DNA of 10,412 nt from an uncultured Blautia sp. GTDB lineage: Bacteria > Bacillota > Clostridia > Lachnospirales > Lachnospiraceae. The notes below the pieces were generated by a model, which saw nothing but the letters and a program-made list of their open reading frames with translations, had not been told where the DNA came from and did not search any database. A program made the position numbers and the translations under genes. The stretch lies in NCBI GenBank assembly GCA_934409175.1, contig CAKRVX010000074.1, positions 1 through 10,412 of the forward strand, given 5' to 3'. Each line of letters begins with the position of its first letter. Position 1 is the first letter of the stretch. Positions 1 to 6,748 of this stretch are shown in pieces.

Positions 1-389
1 GTTTTAAGACAGCCGAATTTGCAATAAATAATAATCTGGATGCTGTTTCACACTCAGCCTGTGCCATGGCTACAGATTTGAAAGCCAAATTTATCATTGT
101 AAACTCCCTGTCTGGACATACAGCCCGAATGGTCAGCAGGTTTCGCTGTCCTGTAGATATCATTGGCATGACGTATTCTGAAAGGGGCTGGCGAAAACTT
201 AATCTGAGCTGGGGCGTAATCCCAATTCTGTGTGGTAAATTTGATTCCATGGAGGCAATGTTCCAACACGACCTTTCAAAAGTTCAAGAAGTATTCCCCT
301 TGAAAACAGGCGATAATCTTGTTCTTACTGGAGGAGTAGTAAATGGAAGTACCGGTAATACAAACCTTCTGAAAGTTGAACAGATTTAA
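1..389 (+). CDS. pyk: Pyruvate kinase, C-terminal part (5' end outside window)
   Basis: This is the last ~128 residues of pyruvate kinase, which converts phosphoenolpyruvate and ADP to pyruvate and ATP at the end of glycolysis in the cytoplasm. The frame is open from base 3 with no start in view, so the gene is cut by the window edge. The visible part is the C-terminal alpha/beta domain. It shows the family's SHSACAMA helix, the SGHTARMVSRFRCPVDIIG strand-helix segment, a WGVIP motif and a closing VLTGG...GSTGNTNLLKVEQI strand. It ends right after that domain, so the extra PEP-utiliser domain carried by some Firmicute pyruvate kinases is absent. The catalytic barrel lies outside the window. 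Two hairpins follow the stop codon, so it is probably the last gene of its transcript. The ATG at position 66 is an internal Met and not the start. Confidence 0.93.
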   Translation, partial: FKTAEFAINNNLDAVSHSACAMATDLKAKFIIVNSLSGHTARMVSRFRCPVDIIGMTYSERGWRKLNLSWGVIPILCGKFDSMEAMFQHDLSKVQEVFPLKTGDNLVLTGGVVNGSTGNTNLLKVEQI

Positions 390-403
390 TCCCTGCATAA
401 ATC

Positions 404-450
404 AATCCCCTGATTGCACGTGACTGACAATCAGGGGATTTTATCTTTCT
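404..450 (+). terminator. Rho-independent terminator of pyk
   Basis: A perfect 13-bp stem is seen: AATCCCCTGATTG (404-416) pairs with CAATCAGGGGATT (428-440) around an 11-nt loop. The T-rich stretch TTTTATCTTTCTT follows on the + strand. It starts 15 bases after the pyk stop codon. Confidence 0.9.
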
Positions 451-460
451 TGTGTAGTAT

Positions 461-496
461 AAAAGCTCCTAAAACATTTAATTTTAGGAGCTTTTT
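461..496. terminator. Bidirectional terminator between pyk and tRNA-Thr
   Basis: AAAAGCTCCTAAAA (461-474) pairs perfectly with TTTTAGGAGCTTTT (482-495) around a 7-nt loop. The arms begin with A-runs and end with T-runs, so the hairpin works on either strand. On the - strand it lies directly beyond the 3' end of the tRNA and is the obvious terminator for that transcript. On the + strand it backs up the pyk terminator at 404-450. Confidence 0.85.
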
Positions 497-502
497 CAAA
501 CA

Positions 503-575
503 AGCTGAAAATGAGACTCGAACTCACGACCCCTTCATTACGAGTGAAGTGCTCTACCGACTGAGCTATTTCAGC
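503..575 (-). tRNA. tRNA-Thr, anticodon CGT
   Basis: Read on the - strand, the sequence folds into a complete cloverleaf. The 7-bp acceptor stem is GCTGAAA/TTTCAGC and the D-arm is GCTC...GAGC. The anticodon stem CTTCA/TGAAG closes the loop CTCGTAA, so the anticodon is CGT, which reads ACG threonine codons. The variable region is GGGTC, and the T-arm is GTGAG-TTCGAGT-CTCAT with one G-T pair. The discriminator base is T (position 503). The next bases are TG, so the 3' CCA is not encoded and must be added enzymatically. A terminator hairpin follows directly. The gene lies 62 bp downstream of the glgB-like gene on the same strand. I found no convincing separate promoter, so read-through from that gene is possible. 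Confidence 0.95.
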
Positions 576-578
576 TTA

Positions 579-623
579 TGCTGTAATCTGTCAGAATTTA
601 ACAACTCTCTGACAGCCACAGCA
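579..623. repeat. Imperfect inverted repeat between glgB-like gene and tRNA-Thr
   Basis: TGCTGT (579-584) pairs with ACAGCA (618-623), and CTGTCAGA (588-595) pairs with TCTGACAG (608-615). The two helices are separated by a 3/2-nt internal loop, and the apical loop is 12 nt. It fills most of the 62-bp gap between the glgB-like stop codon and the tRNA. No T-run follows on either strand, so it is not a standard terminator. It could be an RNA processing or stability hairpin in a glgB-tRNA transcript, or a protein-binding site. The function is unknown. Confidence 0.55.
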
Positions 624-637
624 TCTAGTTTATAATA

Positions 638-3094
638 TTATTTCTTCTCTGTCAAGTCCTTTTTAACTGGTGTTTTAGATTCGACCCTTGTCACTTCTTT
701 TGCTACAGGTTTCGCTGGCTTTTTTGCAGCGTTCTTTGTTTTAACAGTAGTTTTCCTTACAGGAGCTTTACGGGATTCCCTTGTTTTCTCCACTAACGCT
801 TCCTTTCCTGTTTCAATTTCTGGTACTATTTTTACCTCTGTTTCATTCGTTACTTTTGGTGCTGCTTTTGTTACTTTTTTTGTCACCGGTTTCACTGCAG
901 TTTTGACAGCTGCTTTTGTTTTCGCAGCAGCCTTACGTGCAGTTCTTGCTTTGGTAATTGACTTCTTAATCTGACTTTCCGCTGCTTTCTTCTCTTTTGG
1001 TTCTTCTTCCGGTGCGCAGGTAAAAATTGTTACGCTGAGTGCCGGAAGTTTTACTGTAATAGAATATTCTCTCTCATCACATTCTGCTTTCTTTGCAGCT
1101 TTAGCTCTGATATTTACCATACCTTCACCGCCGTATTTCTTATCATCACTGTTAAAGATTTCTTTATATTTACCGGCAAAAGGTACGCCAACCTGATAGT
1201 TCTCATACGGGATTGCCGCGAAATTGCAGACAGCCAGAATGGTCTCTTCCGGCTTCTCTGTCTTTCTTAAGAACGCCACTACATTCTCCTCATATTTCAT
1301 TAACTGGATCCACTCAAATCCATCATACTGATCATCCATTTGATAAAGAGCAGGATGGGCCAGATACATGTTATTAAGATCTTTGATATATAACTCCAGT
1401 TCTTTTGGCATATCTTTATCCGGTGCCATCATCTTACATCCCGGATGAAGCATCATATAAGCATATGCCTCTCTGATCTGTGCATTCTTCTGTTCTTCTG
1501 TTCCAGGCAGTTTGTCTGCAAAATCTTTCAAAGTGCCTACATCCCTGCTGCCGAGAGTCAGGATATAATGTTCACAGTATGCATAGAGCATAGACACAGT
1601 CAGCTGATCATGATAATTTTTTCTATCAACCGGATCCTTGCTCAGATATTCCAGCAAATCTTTTGTCCATCCACCGCTCCATTTATAGTCAAAACCAAGA
1701 TGGTCATTTTCCACACTGTCTGTCAGTTCCGGCCACAGTCCATCCTCCTGGGCGATCAGAAGCAATCCCGGATCTCTCTTCTTAATCACAGAGTTCAGGT
1801 GTTTCAGGAATTCCAGAGCGTCCAGATTCTCATTCGTTCCATAAATATTCGGAGTCCACTCTCCCTGATTTCTGCCATAATCCAGATACAGCATAGCATC
1901 TACATCATCCATGCGCAGGCCATCTGCATGATAAACCTCCGCCCAGAAGCATGCATTGGAGATCAGGAAATCTTTGACCATCGGACTTCCATAATTGTAA
2001 AGCAAAGTTCCCCAAAATGGATGAATAGCCTCTGCCGGATTCTGTTTTTCATAAAGAGGAGTTCCGTCAAACTTCTCAAGTCCTGATGCGTAACGCGGGA
2101 ACTGTGCAGGTGTCCAGTCAAGGATTACACCGATTCCCGCCTGATGTAATTCATCCACCAGTTTCTGGAAATCCGACACACTACCAAATCTGGAAGTCGG
2201 CGCATAATATGCATAAGTAGAATATCCACCGGTAATATCCTCCAGATATTCCATTACCGGATGAAGCTCCACATGCGTAAAATCCTCCTCTGCCAGAAAT
2301 TCCACCAGTTCTTCTGCTGATTCCCAGTCCTCCAGGGAAGTCTCGTAAACAGAAACTGGCTGCTTCCTGTCGTCGAATCTGGAACGCTCTTTCATCCAGT
2401 CTGCATCATTCCATTTAAAACTGCTTATATCAGCTACAATAGATGCTCCCTCCATATCATGTTCTGCACTGTTTCCATATGGGTCAGCTTTCAACAGAAC
2501 CTCGCCGCCCTTTACCTTTATTTCATATTTATAATGAGTTCCCGCCTCAACTCCGGGAACAAATAATTCAAAAATACCCGACATCGGCATACGGTGCATG
2601 ATTGTTGCACGTCCGATCCATCCGTTAAAATCTCCCGCAATATTTACGCTCACAGCATTCGGAGCCCAAACAGCAAAAAGAGTTCCCTTTACACCATTGA
2701 TCTCCATTGGGTGTGCACCCAGTTTCTTATACGCCTCATAATAAACACCTGCGCAGAAAGCTTTTTCCTCTTCCTCTGTGATCTGACAGGCAAAAGCATA
2801 TGGATCATAACTCTCCGTCACGGTCTCGCCCACCTTGACACGAAACTTATATTCCGGCACCTTTCGGACAGGCAGTAATGCTGCGAAATACCCTGCCTCG
2901 TCTTCCTTTTCACAGATATATGTCTTCTTTCCGCTAATGACACTTACCTCTTCCGCATCCGGAAAAAATCCCTGTACCAGAACACCATCCTGTGTAATCC
3001 TCGGTCCCATCACATCTCTGGGAGATGTCTCTTCCCCGTATACAATCGCCTCTATTCTGGGCCAGTTCATATAGCCATATAATTTTTCGTCCAT
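638..3094 (-). CDS. glgB: GlgB-like GH13 protein (branching-enzyme family) with degenerate active site and Lys/Ala-rich tail
   Basis: The fold is that of 1,4-alpha-glucan branching enzyme, the family that makes alpha-1,6 branches in glycogen. Modules in order: an N-terminal beta module (~10-110); CBM48 (~115-225, with LFAVWAPNA and VNIAGDFNGW); the GH13 barrel (~245-600); a C-terminal beta domain (to ~693); and a basic tail (~694-818). Recognisable GlgB signatures include YAPTSRFG, FDGTPLYE, LYNYG, ADGLRMD, GEWTPN, LGFDYKW and YGFEW-like DGFEW. The nucleophile D396 and its Arg R394 are present. By comparison with canonical GlgB from memory, the region I His is Q331 and the region III acid/base Glu is Q449 (IAQED for AEEST). 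The region IV HD pair is S516-R517, the WGYQ motif is GGYS, and the GNEF...LDW loop after HPG551-553 is missing. The frame is intact, so this is not a recent pseudogene. At 818 residues it is longer than usual GlgB (~630-730). GGGGAGG (3104-3110) sets the ATG. Family placement is sure; branching activity is doubtful. Confidence 0.85.
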   Translation of the reverse strand: MDEKLYGYMNWPRIEAIVYGEETSPRDVMGPRITQDGVLVQGFFPDAEEVSVISGKKTYICEKEDEAGYFAALLPVRKVPEYKFRVKVGETVTESYDPYAFACQITEEEEKAFCAGVYYEAYKKLGAHPMEINGVKGTLFAVWAPNAVSVNIAGDFNGWIGRATIMHRMPMSGIFELFVPGVEAGTHYKYEIKVKGGEVLLKADPYGNSAEHDMEGASIVADISSFKWNDADWMKERSRFDDRKQPVSVYETSLEDWESAEELVEFLAEEDFTHVELHPVMEYLEDITGGYSTYAYYAPTSRFGSVSDFQKLVDELHQAGIGVILDWTPAQFPRYASGLEKFDGTPLYEKQNPAEAIHPFWGTLLYNYGSPMVKDFLISNACFWAEVYHADGLRMDDVDAMLYLDYGRNQGEWTPNIYGTNENLDALEFLKHLNSVIKKRDPGLLLIAQEDGLWPELTDSVENDHLGFDYKWSGGWTKDLLEYLSKDPVDRKNYHDQLTVSMLYAYCEHYILTLGSRDVGTLKDFADKLPGTEEQKNAQIREAYAYMMLHPGCKMMAPDKDMPKELELYIKDLNNMYLAHPALYQMDDQYDGFEWIQLMKYEENVVAFLRKTEKPEETILAVCNFAAIPYENYQVGVPFAGKYKEIFNSDDKKYGGEGMVNIRAKAAKKAECDEREYSITVKLPALSVTIFTCAPEEEPKEKKAAESQIKKSITKARTARKAAAKTKAAVKTAVKPVTKKVTKAAPKVTNETEVKIVPEIETGKEALVEKTRESRKAPVRKTTVKTKNAAKKPAKPVAKEVTRVESKTPVKKDLTEKK

Positions 3095-3293
3095 AACCGT
3101 GTACCTCCCCTGTTGTCGAAGTCATTCTTTGTTACCTGTCCGCAATAACTTTATCTGACATATTCCAAAACATTCTCTGCAAGTAATCACAGCTATTCCA
3201 TATTTTCACAATTATGACCAGATAACTGCAGACAATTACAAATTAAGTTAGTTTCATTTTAGCATTTTTGCACAAAAAAATAAAGGAAATTGT

Positions 3294-3322
3294 TTGACAA
3301 ATTCCCGGTCCTGCGCTAAATT
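3294..3322 (+). promoter_or_regulatory. Sigma-A type promoter of the fructokinase gene
   Basis: A perfect -35 hexamer TTGACA (3294-3299) is followed after exactly 17 bases by TAAATT (3317-3322, four of six consensus bases). Transcription would start near 3329, giving a leader of about 70 nt before the ATG at 3398. Confidence 0.65.
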
Positions 3323-3340
3323 TATGTTATCAAATCATGA

Positions 3341-3372
3341 AAAGAATCTTGTTCTGGACGCTATGATTCTTT
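3341..3372 (+). repeat. Inverted repeat in the fructokinase leader
   Basis: AAAGAATC (3341-3348) is the exact reverse complement of GATTCTTT (3365-3372), with a 16-nt spacer. It lies just downstream of the predicted transcription start and 9 bases before the Shine-Dalgarno sequence. It could be a leader hairpin or a two-half-site operator for a sugar regulator. The 8-bp arms alone do not prove either. Confidence 0.4.
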
Positions 3373-3397
3373 CGTCACTACAAGGAGGATACAAAAA

Positions 3398-4375
3398 ATG
3401 GGAAACAAAGCCTTTGATGTAACTGCATTAGGCGAATTACTTATTGATTTTACTGAAAATGGAACCAGTGCACAGGGAAATCCACTGTTGGAAGCAAATC
3501 CAGGCGGTGCTCCGTGCAACGTACTTGCAATGCTTGAGAAACTCGGCAAAAAGACTGCATTCATCGGAAAAGTTGGAAATGATATGTTCGGAACTCAGCT
3601 AAAAAATGCTGTAGAGGAAGTAGGAATCGACACTCGCAATCTTGTAATCGACAACGAAATACATACAACACTGGCATTCGTACATACTTATCCGGACGGA
3701 GACAGAGATTTTTCTTTCTATCGCAATCCAGGTGCAGATATGATGCTCACCAAAGATGAAGTTCAGGAAGATCTGATCAGAGATTCCAAAATCTTCCACT
3801 TCGGAACTCTTTCTTCTACTCATGAAGGAGTCCGCGAAGCAACCCGTTATGCTATCGACGTTGCAAAAGAAGCCGGATGTATCATAAGCTTCGATCCGAA
3901 CCTGCGTCCACCATTATGGAAATCTCTGGATGATGCGAAAGCAGAAATTGAATATGGTCTTGGCAAATGTGATATCCTGAAAATTTCTGATAATGAAGTA
4001 GAATTCCTGTTCGGAACTACCGACTATGATAAGGGTGCCGCACTTCTGAAAGAAAAATACAACATTCCGCTTATTCTCATCACCCTTGGAAAAGACGGAA
4101 GCCGTGCTTACTACAAAGATATGAAAGTAGAGGCTGCTCCTTTCCTTCAGGAACACACAATCGAGACTACAGGCGCAGGTGATACTTTCTGTGCAAGCTC
4201 CCTGAACTATGTTCTGGAACACGGACTGGAAAATCTGACAGAAGAGAACTTAAAAGAACTGCTTACATTTGCAAATGCTGCAGCTTCTCTTATTACTACA
4301 CGTAAAGGTGCCCTTCGTGTAATGTCCACAAAAGAAGAAGTTCTTGATTTTATGAAATCAAGAGGTGTTAATTAA
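3398..4375 (+). CDS. scrK: Fructokinase (PfkB/ribokinase family)
   Basis: This is a PfkB-family sugar kinase of 325 residues, a normal length, predicted to phosphorylate fructose to fructose 6-phosphate with ATP in the cytoplasm. The N-terminus has the family start VTALGELLIDF (8-18), followed by the substrate-side motif NPGGAPCN (34-41). FDPNLRPPLW (165-174) is typical of ScrK-type fructokinases. The C-terminal signature ETTGAGDTF (256-264) contains the anion hole and the catalytic base D262. The start codon is supported by AAGGAGG nine bases upstream and by the upstream promoter. The gene stands alone between its own promoter and a strong terminator, with no PTS or sucrose-hydrolase gene adjacent, so the sugar source is not shown by context. 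The family is certain. The exact substrate (fructose rather than another ketose or 2-keto-3-deoxygluconate) is inferred from the motifs. Confidence 0.85.
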   Translation: MGNKAFDVTALGELLIDFTENGTSAQGNPLLEANPGGAPCNVLAMLEKLGKKTAFIGKVGNDMFGTQLKNAVEEVGIDTRNLVIDNEIHTTLAFVHTYPDGDRDFSFYRNPGADMMLTKDEVQEDLIRDSKIFHFGTLSSTHEGVREATRYAIDVAKEAGCIISFDPNLRPPLWKSLDDAKAEIEYGLGKCDILKISDNEVEFLFGTTDYDKGAALLKEKYNIPLILITLGKDGSRAYYKDMKVEAAPFLQEHTIETTGAGDTFCASSLNYVLEHGLENLTEENLKELLTFANAAASLITTRKGALRVMSTKEEVLDFMKSRGVN

Positions 4376-4399
4376 TTTAATTTTCTCAAAAAACATTTA

Positions 4400-4437
4400 A
4401 GGAAGTCCCTGGCACTGCCAGAGGACTTCCTCTTTTT
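4400..4437. terminator. Bidirectional terminator between convergent fructokinase and serA
   Basis: AGGAAGTCC-CTGGC (4400-4413) pairs with GCCAG-GGACTTCCT (4417-4431) around an ACT loop, with a single bulged A at 4422. TCTTTTT follows on the + strand. On the - strand the hairpin is followed by TTAAATGTTTTTTG, so it can also end the serA transcript, whose stop codon is ~70 bp away. It is the only strong hairpin between the two convergent genes. Confidence 0.88.
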
Positions 4438-4502
4438 CCGTCTGTTGCTTATTACTTTCCGCAATTAAAACGAGACCTTTATATTTTACAGATCCTTATT
4501 TA

Positions 4503-5666
4503 CTATTTTACTACACGGACTTTAGAAACACCTTCAATTGCTTTCAGTTCATCCAGTGCTTCTTTGGAAGCTGCGCTTTCCAGATCGATCAAGGTGTAAG
4601 CGTATTCGCCTTTACTCTTGTTTGTCATATCTGCGATATTCAAGCCTTCTGCACCAAGAATCTTGGTGAACTGACTGATCATATTCGGGATATTCTTGTG
4701 GCAGATAGCGATACGTCCTACTGCTACACATGTTCCCATATCACAGTTCGGGAAATTTACAGAGTTCTTGATATTTCCGTTCTCAAGGAAGTCTCTCACC
4801 TCTTTTACTGCCATTACTGCACAGTTTTCTTCGGATTCTTCTGTAGATGCTCCAAGGTGCGGAGTTACCAGGATTCCCTCGCGTCCAGCTACTGTATGGT
4901 TAGCAAAGTCTGTTACATATTTTTTAACTTTTCCGCTCTCTAATGCTTCAATCAGAGCGTTCTCATCAACCAGAAGGTCACGGGCAAAGTTCAGAAGTAC
5001 TACACCGTCTTTCATTTTTGTAAATGCTTCTTTATTGATCATTCCTCGTGTGCTGTCAAGAAGCGGTACATGAATAGTTATGTAATCACATTGAGAATAA
5101 ATCTCATCCAGGCTCTTAATATGTTTGATGGTGCGGGAAAGGTTCCATGCAGCATCAATGGAGATATACGGGTCATATCCATAAACTTCCATTCCAAGTG
5201 CAGAAGCAGCGTTTGCAACCATTGCTCCGATAGCTCCCAGGCCAATAATACCGAGCTTCTTACCCATGATTTCGCATCCTGCGAACTGTTTCTTCTGTTT
5301 CTCTGCAAGTTTATCGATATCTTCCTGGTCTTTCTCTTTGGCAACCCACTCAATACCTCCTACGATATCACGGGATGCCAGAAGCATTCCTGCCAGAACC
5401 AGCTCCTTCACTCCATTGGCATTTGCTCCTGGTGTATTGAATACTACAATACCTTTCTCTGCGCAGTCCATAACAGGAATATTGTTAACACCTGCACCTG
5501 CACGGGCGATTGCTTTTACGCTTTCCGGAAGTTCCATATCATGCATTTTTGCACTTCTTACTAAAACTGCATCTGCTTCTTCCAGTGTTTCTATTTTTTT
5601 ATAATCCTCTCCAAAAAGCTCCAGGCCTTTTGCAGCAATAGGATTCAGGCAATGATACTGATACAT
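4503..5666 (-). CDS. serA: D-3-phosphoglycerate dehydrogenase with ACT domain
   Basis: This enzyme oxidises 3-phosphoglycerate to 3-phosphohydroxypyruvate with NAD+, the first step of serine synthesis. It has 387 residues: a split substrate-binding domain, a Rossmann domain with GLGAIG (142-147) and the NAD-ribose Asp D165, and a C-terminal ACT domain (~317-387). The catalytic Arg (R229 in NFARD) and His (H270 in TPHLGAST) are clear. The usual DVFxxEP stretch with the third catalytic Glu is replaced by TDFANHTVAGREG, and the Arg-His distance is about 10 residues shorter than in E. coli SerA. E263 is the only Glu left between them. In the ACT domain H323, N325 and N343 have the same spacing as the serine-binding His-Asn-Asn of E. 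coli SerA, so feedback inhibition by serine is likely (inferred). The ATG overlaps the serC stop codon by one base. Confidence 0.93.
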   Translation of the reverse strand: MYQYHCLNPIAAKGLELFGEDYKKIETLEEADAVLVRSAKMHDMELPESVKAIARAGAGVNNIPVMDCAEKGIVVFNTPGANANGVKELVLAGMLLASRDIVGGIEWVAKEKDQEDIDKLAEKQKKQFAGCEIMGKKLGIIGLGAIGAMVANAASALGMEVYGYDPYISIDAAWNLSRTIKHIKSLDEIYSQCDYITIHVPLLDSTRGMINKEAFTKMKDGVVLLNFARDLLVDENALIEALESGKVKKYVTDFANHTVAGREGILVTPHLGASTEESEENCAVMAVKEVRDFLENGNIKNSVNFPNCDMGTCVAVGRIAICHKNIPNMISQFTKILGAEGLNIADMTNKSKGEYAYTLIDLESAASKEALDELKAIEGVSKVRVVK

Positions 5667-6748
5667 TATGCATTTTCCTCCTCGAATTTTTTCATGAATG
5701 CAACCAGTGCTTCTACGCCTTCTTTCGGCATAGCATTATAAATGCTTGCACGCATACCGCCTACTGTACGGTGTCCTTTTAAGTTTACAAGTCCTGCCTC
5801 TTTTGCTTCTTTTACAAATTTGGCATCCATATCCTTGTCACCTGTTACGAACGGTACGTTCATAAGAGAACGGTCTTTTGCTACGACTGTTCCTTTGAAG
5901 AGTTTGCTCTGATCCAGATAATCATAGAGAATCTTTGCTTTCTCTTCGTTGCGTCTCTTCATTTCTTCCAGACCACCCATTTTCTTCAGCCATTTGAAGA
6001 CTTTACCGCATACATAGATGCAGTAGCAGTTCGGTGTGTTGTAAAGAGAACCGGCATCAGCCTGTGTTTTAAATTTCAGCATAGTTGGAGTGCCTTCCAG
6101 AACATCGTCTGTAATCAGGTCTTCTCTGATAATAGAGATTACCATACCTGCAGGTCCTATGTTCTTCTGTACACCGCCATAGATGATTCCATATTTAGAT
6201 ACATCAACCGGCTCAGATAAGAAGCAGGAAGAAACGTCTGCTACCAGAGTTTTACCTTTTGTATTAGGAAGTTTTTTGAATTTTGTTCCGTAAATTGTGT
6301 TGTTTTCACAAATGTATACATAATCTGCATCAGGGCTGATCGGAAGGTCACTGCAATCAGGAATATAAGAAAATGTTTTATCCTCGGAAGAAGCAATCTT
6401 ATTTACTTTTCCATATTTCTGTGCTTCCTGATATGCTTTCTTTGCCCATTGTCCTGTAACAATGTAATCAGCAACTTTATTCTTCATGAGGTTCATCGGA
6501 ATTGCCGCAAACTGCTGGGAAGCTCCGCCCTGAAGGAATAATACCTTGTAGTTATCCGGAATTTTCATCAGGTCACGCAGATCCTGCTCTGCTTCATCAA
6601 TGATCTTCTGGAAATCAGCACTTCTGTGGCTCATTTCCATTACAGACATACCAGTTCCCTGATAATCCATCATCTCTTCTGCAACTTCTTTTAATACCTC
6701 TTCCGGCAGTACAGCCGGTCCTGCGGAAAAATTATACACTCTGCTCAT
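5666..6748 (-). CDS. serC: Phosphoserine aminotransferase
   Basis: SerC transfers an amino group from glutamate to 3-phosphohydroxypyruvate, giving O-phosphoserine. It is a PLP-dependent class V aminotransferase of 360 residues, the normal length. The N-terminus NFSAGPAVLP (6-15) is the family hallmark. GMSVMEMSHRS (33-43) and GGASQQF (74-80) form the substrate and phosphate sites. W101 is placed to stack on PLP, D171 (VADVSS) would contact the pyridine nitrogen, and K195 in YGGVQKNIGPAG is the Schiff-base lysine. The start codon sits inside the end of ilvB (17-bp overlap) and is served by an AGGAGG within ilvB. The stop codon shares a base with the serA start. The product feeds a phosphoserine phosphatase (serB) that is not in this window. 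Confidence 0.97.
   Translation of the reverse strand: MSRVYNFSAGPAVLPEEVLKEVAEEMMDYQGTGMSVMEMSHRSADFQKIIDEAEQDLRDLMKIPDNYKVLFLQGGASQQFAAIPMNLMKNKVADYIVTGQWAKKAYQEAQKYGKVNKIASSEDKTFSYIPDCSDLPISPDADYVYICENNTIYGTKFKKLPNTKGKTLVADVSSCFLSEPVDVSKYGIIYGGVQKNIGPAGMVISIIREDLITDDVLEGTPTMLKFKTQADAGSLYNTPNCYCIYVCGKVFKWLKKMGGLEEMKRRNEEKAKILYDYLDQSKLFKGTVVAKDRSLMNVPFVTGDKDMDAKFVKEAKEAGLVNLKGHRTVGGMRASIYNAMPKEGVEALVAFMKKFEEENA
5677..5682 (-). promoter_or_regulatory. Ribosome binding site of serA inside serC
   Basis: AGGAGG lies 10 bases before the serA ATG, within the last codons of serC (the Glu-Glu-Glu-Asn-Ala end). With the TAATG stop/start junction this points to translational coupling of serA to serC, and it fixes the serA start. 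Confidence 0.8.

Larger units (their letters stand above)
3095..3397. other. Divergent intergenic region between glgB-like gene and fructokinase gene
   Basis: This 303-bp gap separates two divergently transcribed genes. At the left edge is the GGGGAGG ribosome binding site of the glgB-like gene (3104-3110, - strand). At the right are the fructokinase promoter (3294-3322), a leader inverted repeat (3341-3372) and the ribosome binding site AAGGAGG (3382-3388). For the glgB-like gene I see only a weak -10 candidate, CATAAT on the - strand (3211-3216), with no good -35 element. The middle is A/T-rich. I found no cre-like site of the TGAAANCGNTNNCA type, no riboswitch and no small gene. Confidence 0.6.

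Noticed and set aside
414..635. 73-codon open frame on the + strand across the terminators and tRNA
   Set aside because: It runs through two terminator hairpins and the antisense of a tRNA, so it cannot be a real protein gene.
638..3094. glgB-like gene as a frameshifted or decaying pseudogene
   Set aside because: The frame is open for 818 codons, the substitutions are spread over separate motifs, surrounding GlgB residues are well kept, and the ribosome binding site is strong.
3294..3372. Catabolite-repression (cre) site near the fructokinase promoter
   Set aside because: I searched by eye for TGNAANCGNTNNCA-type sequences on both strands and found none with the central CG.
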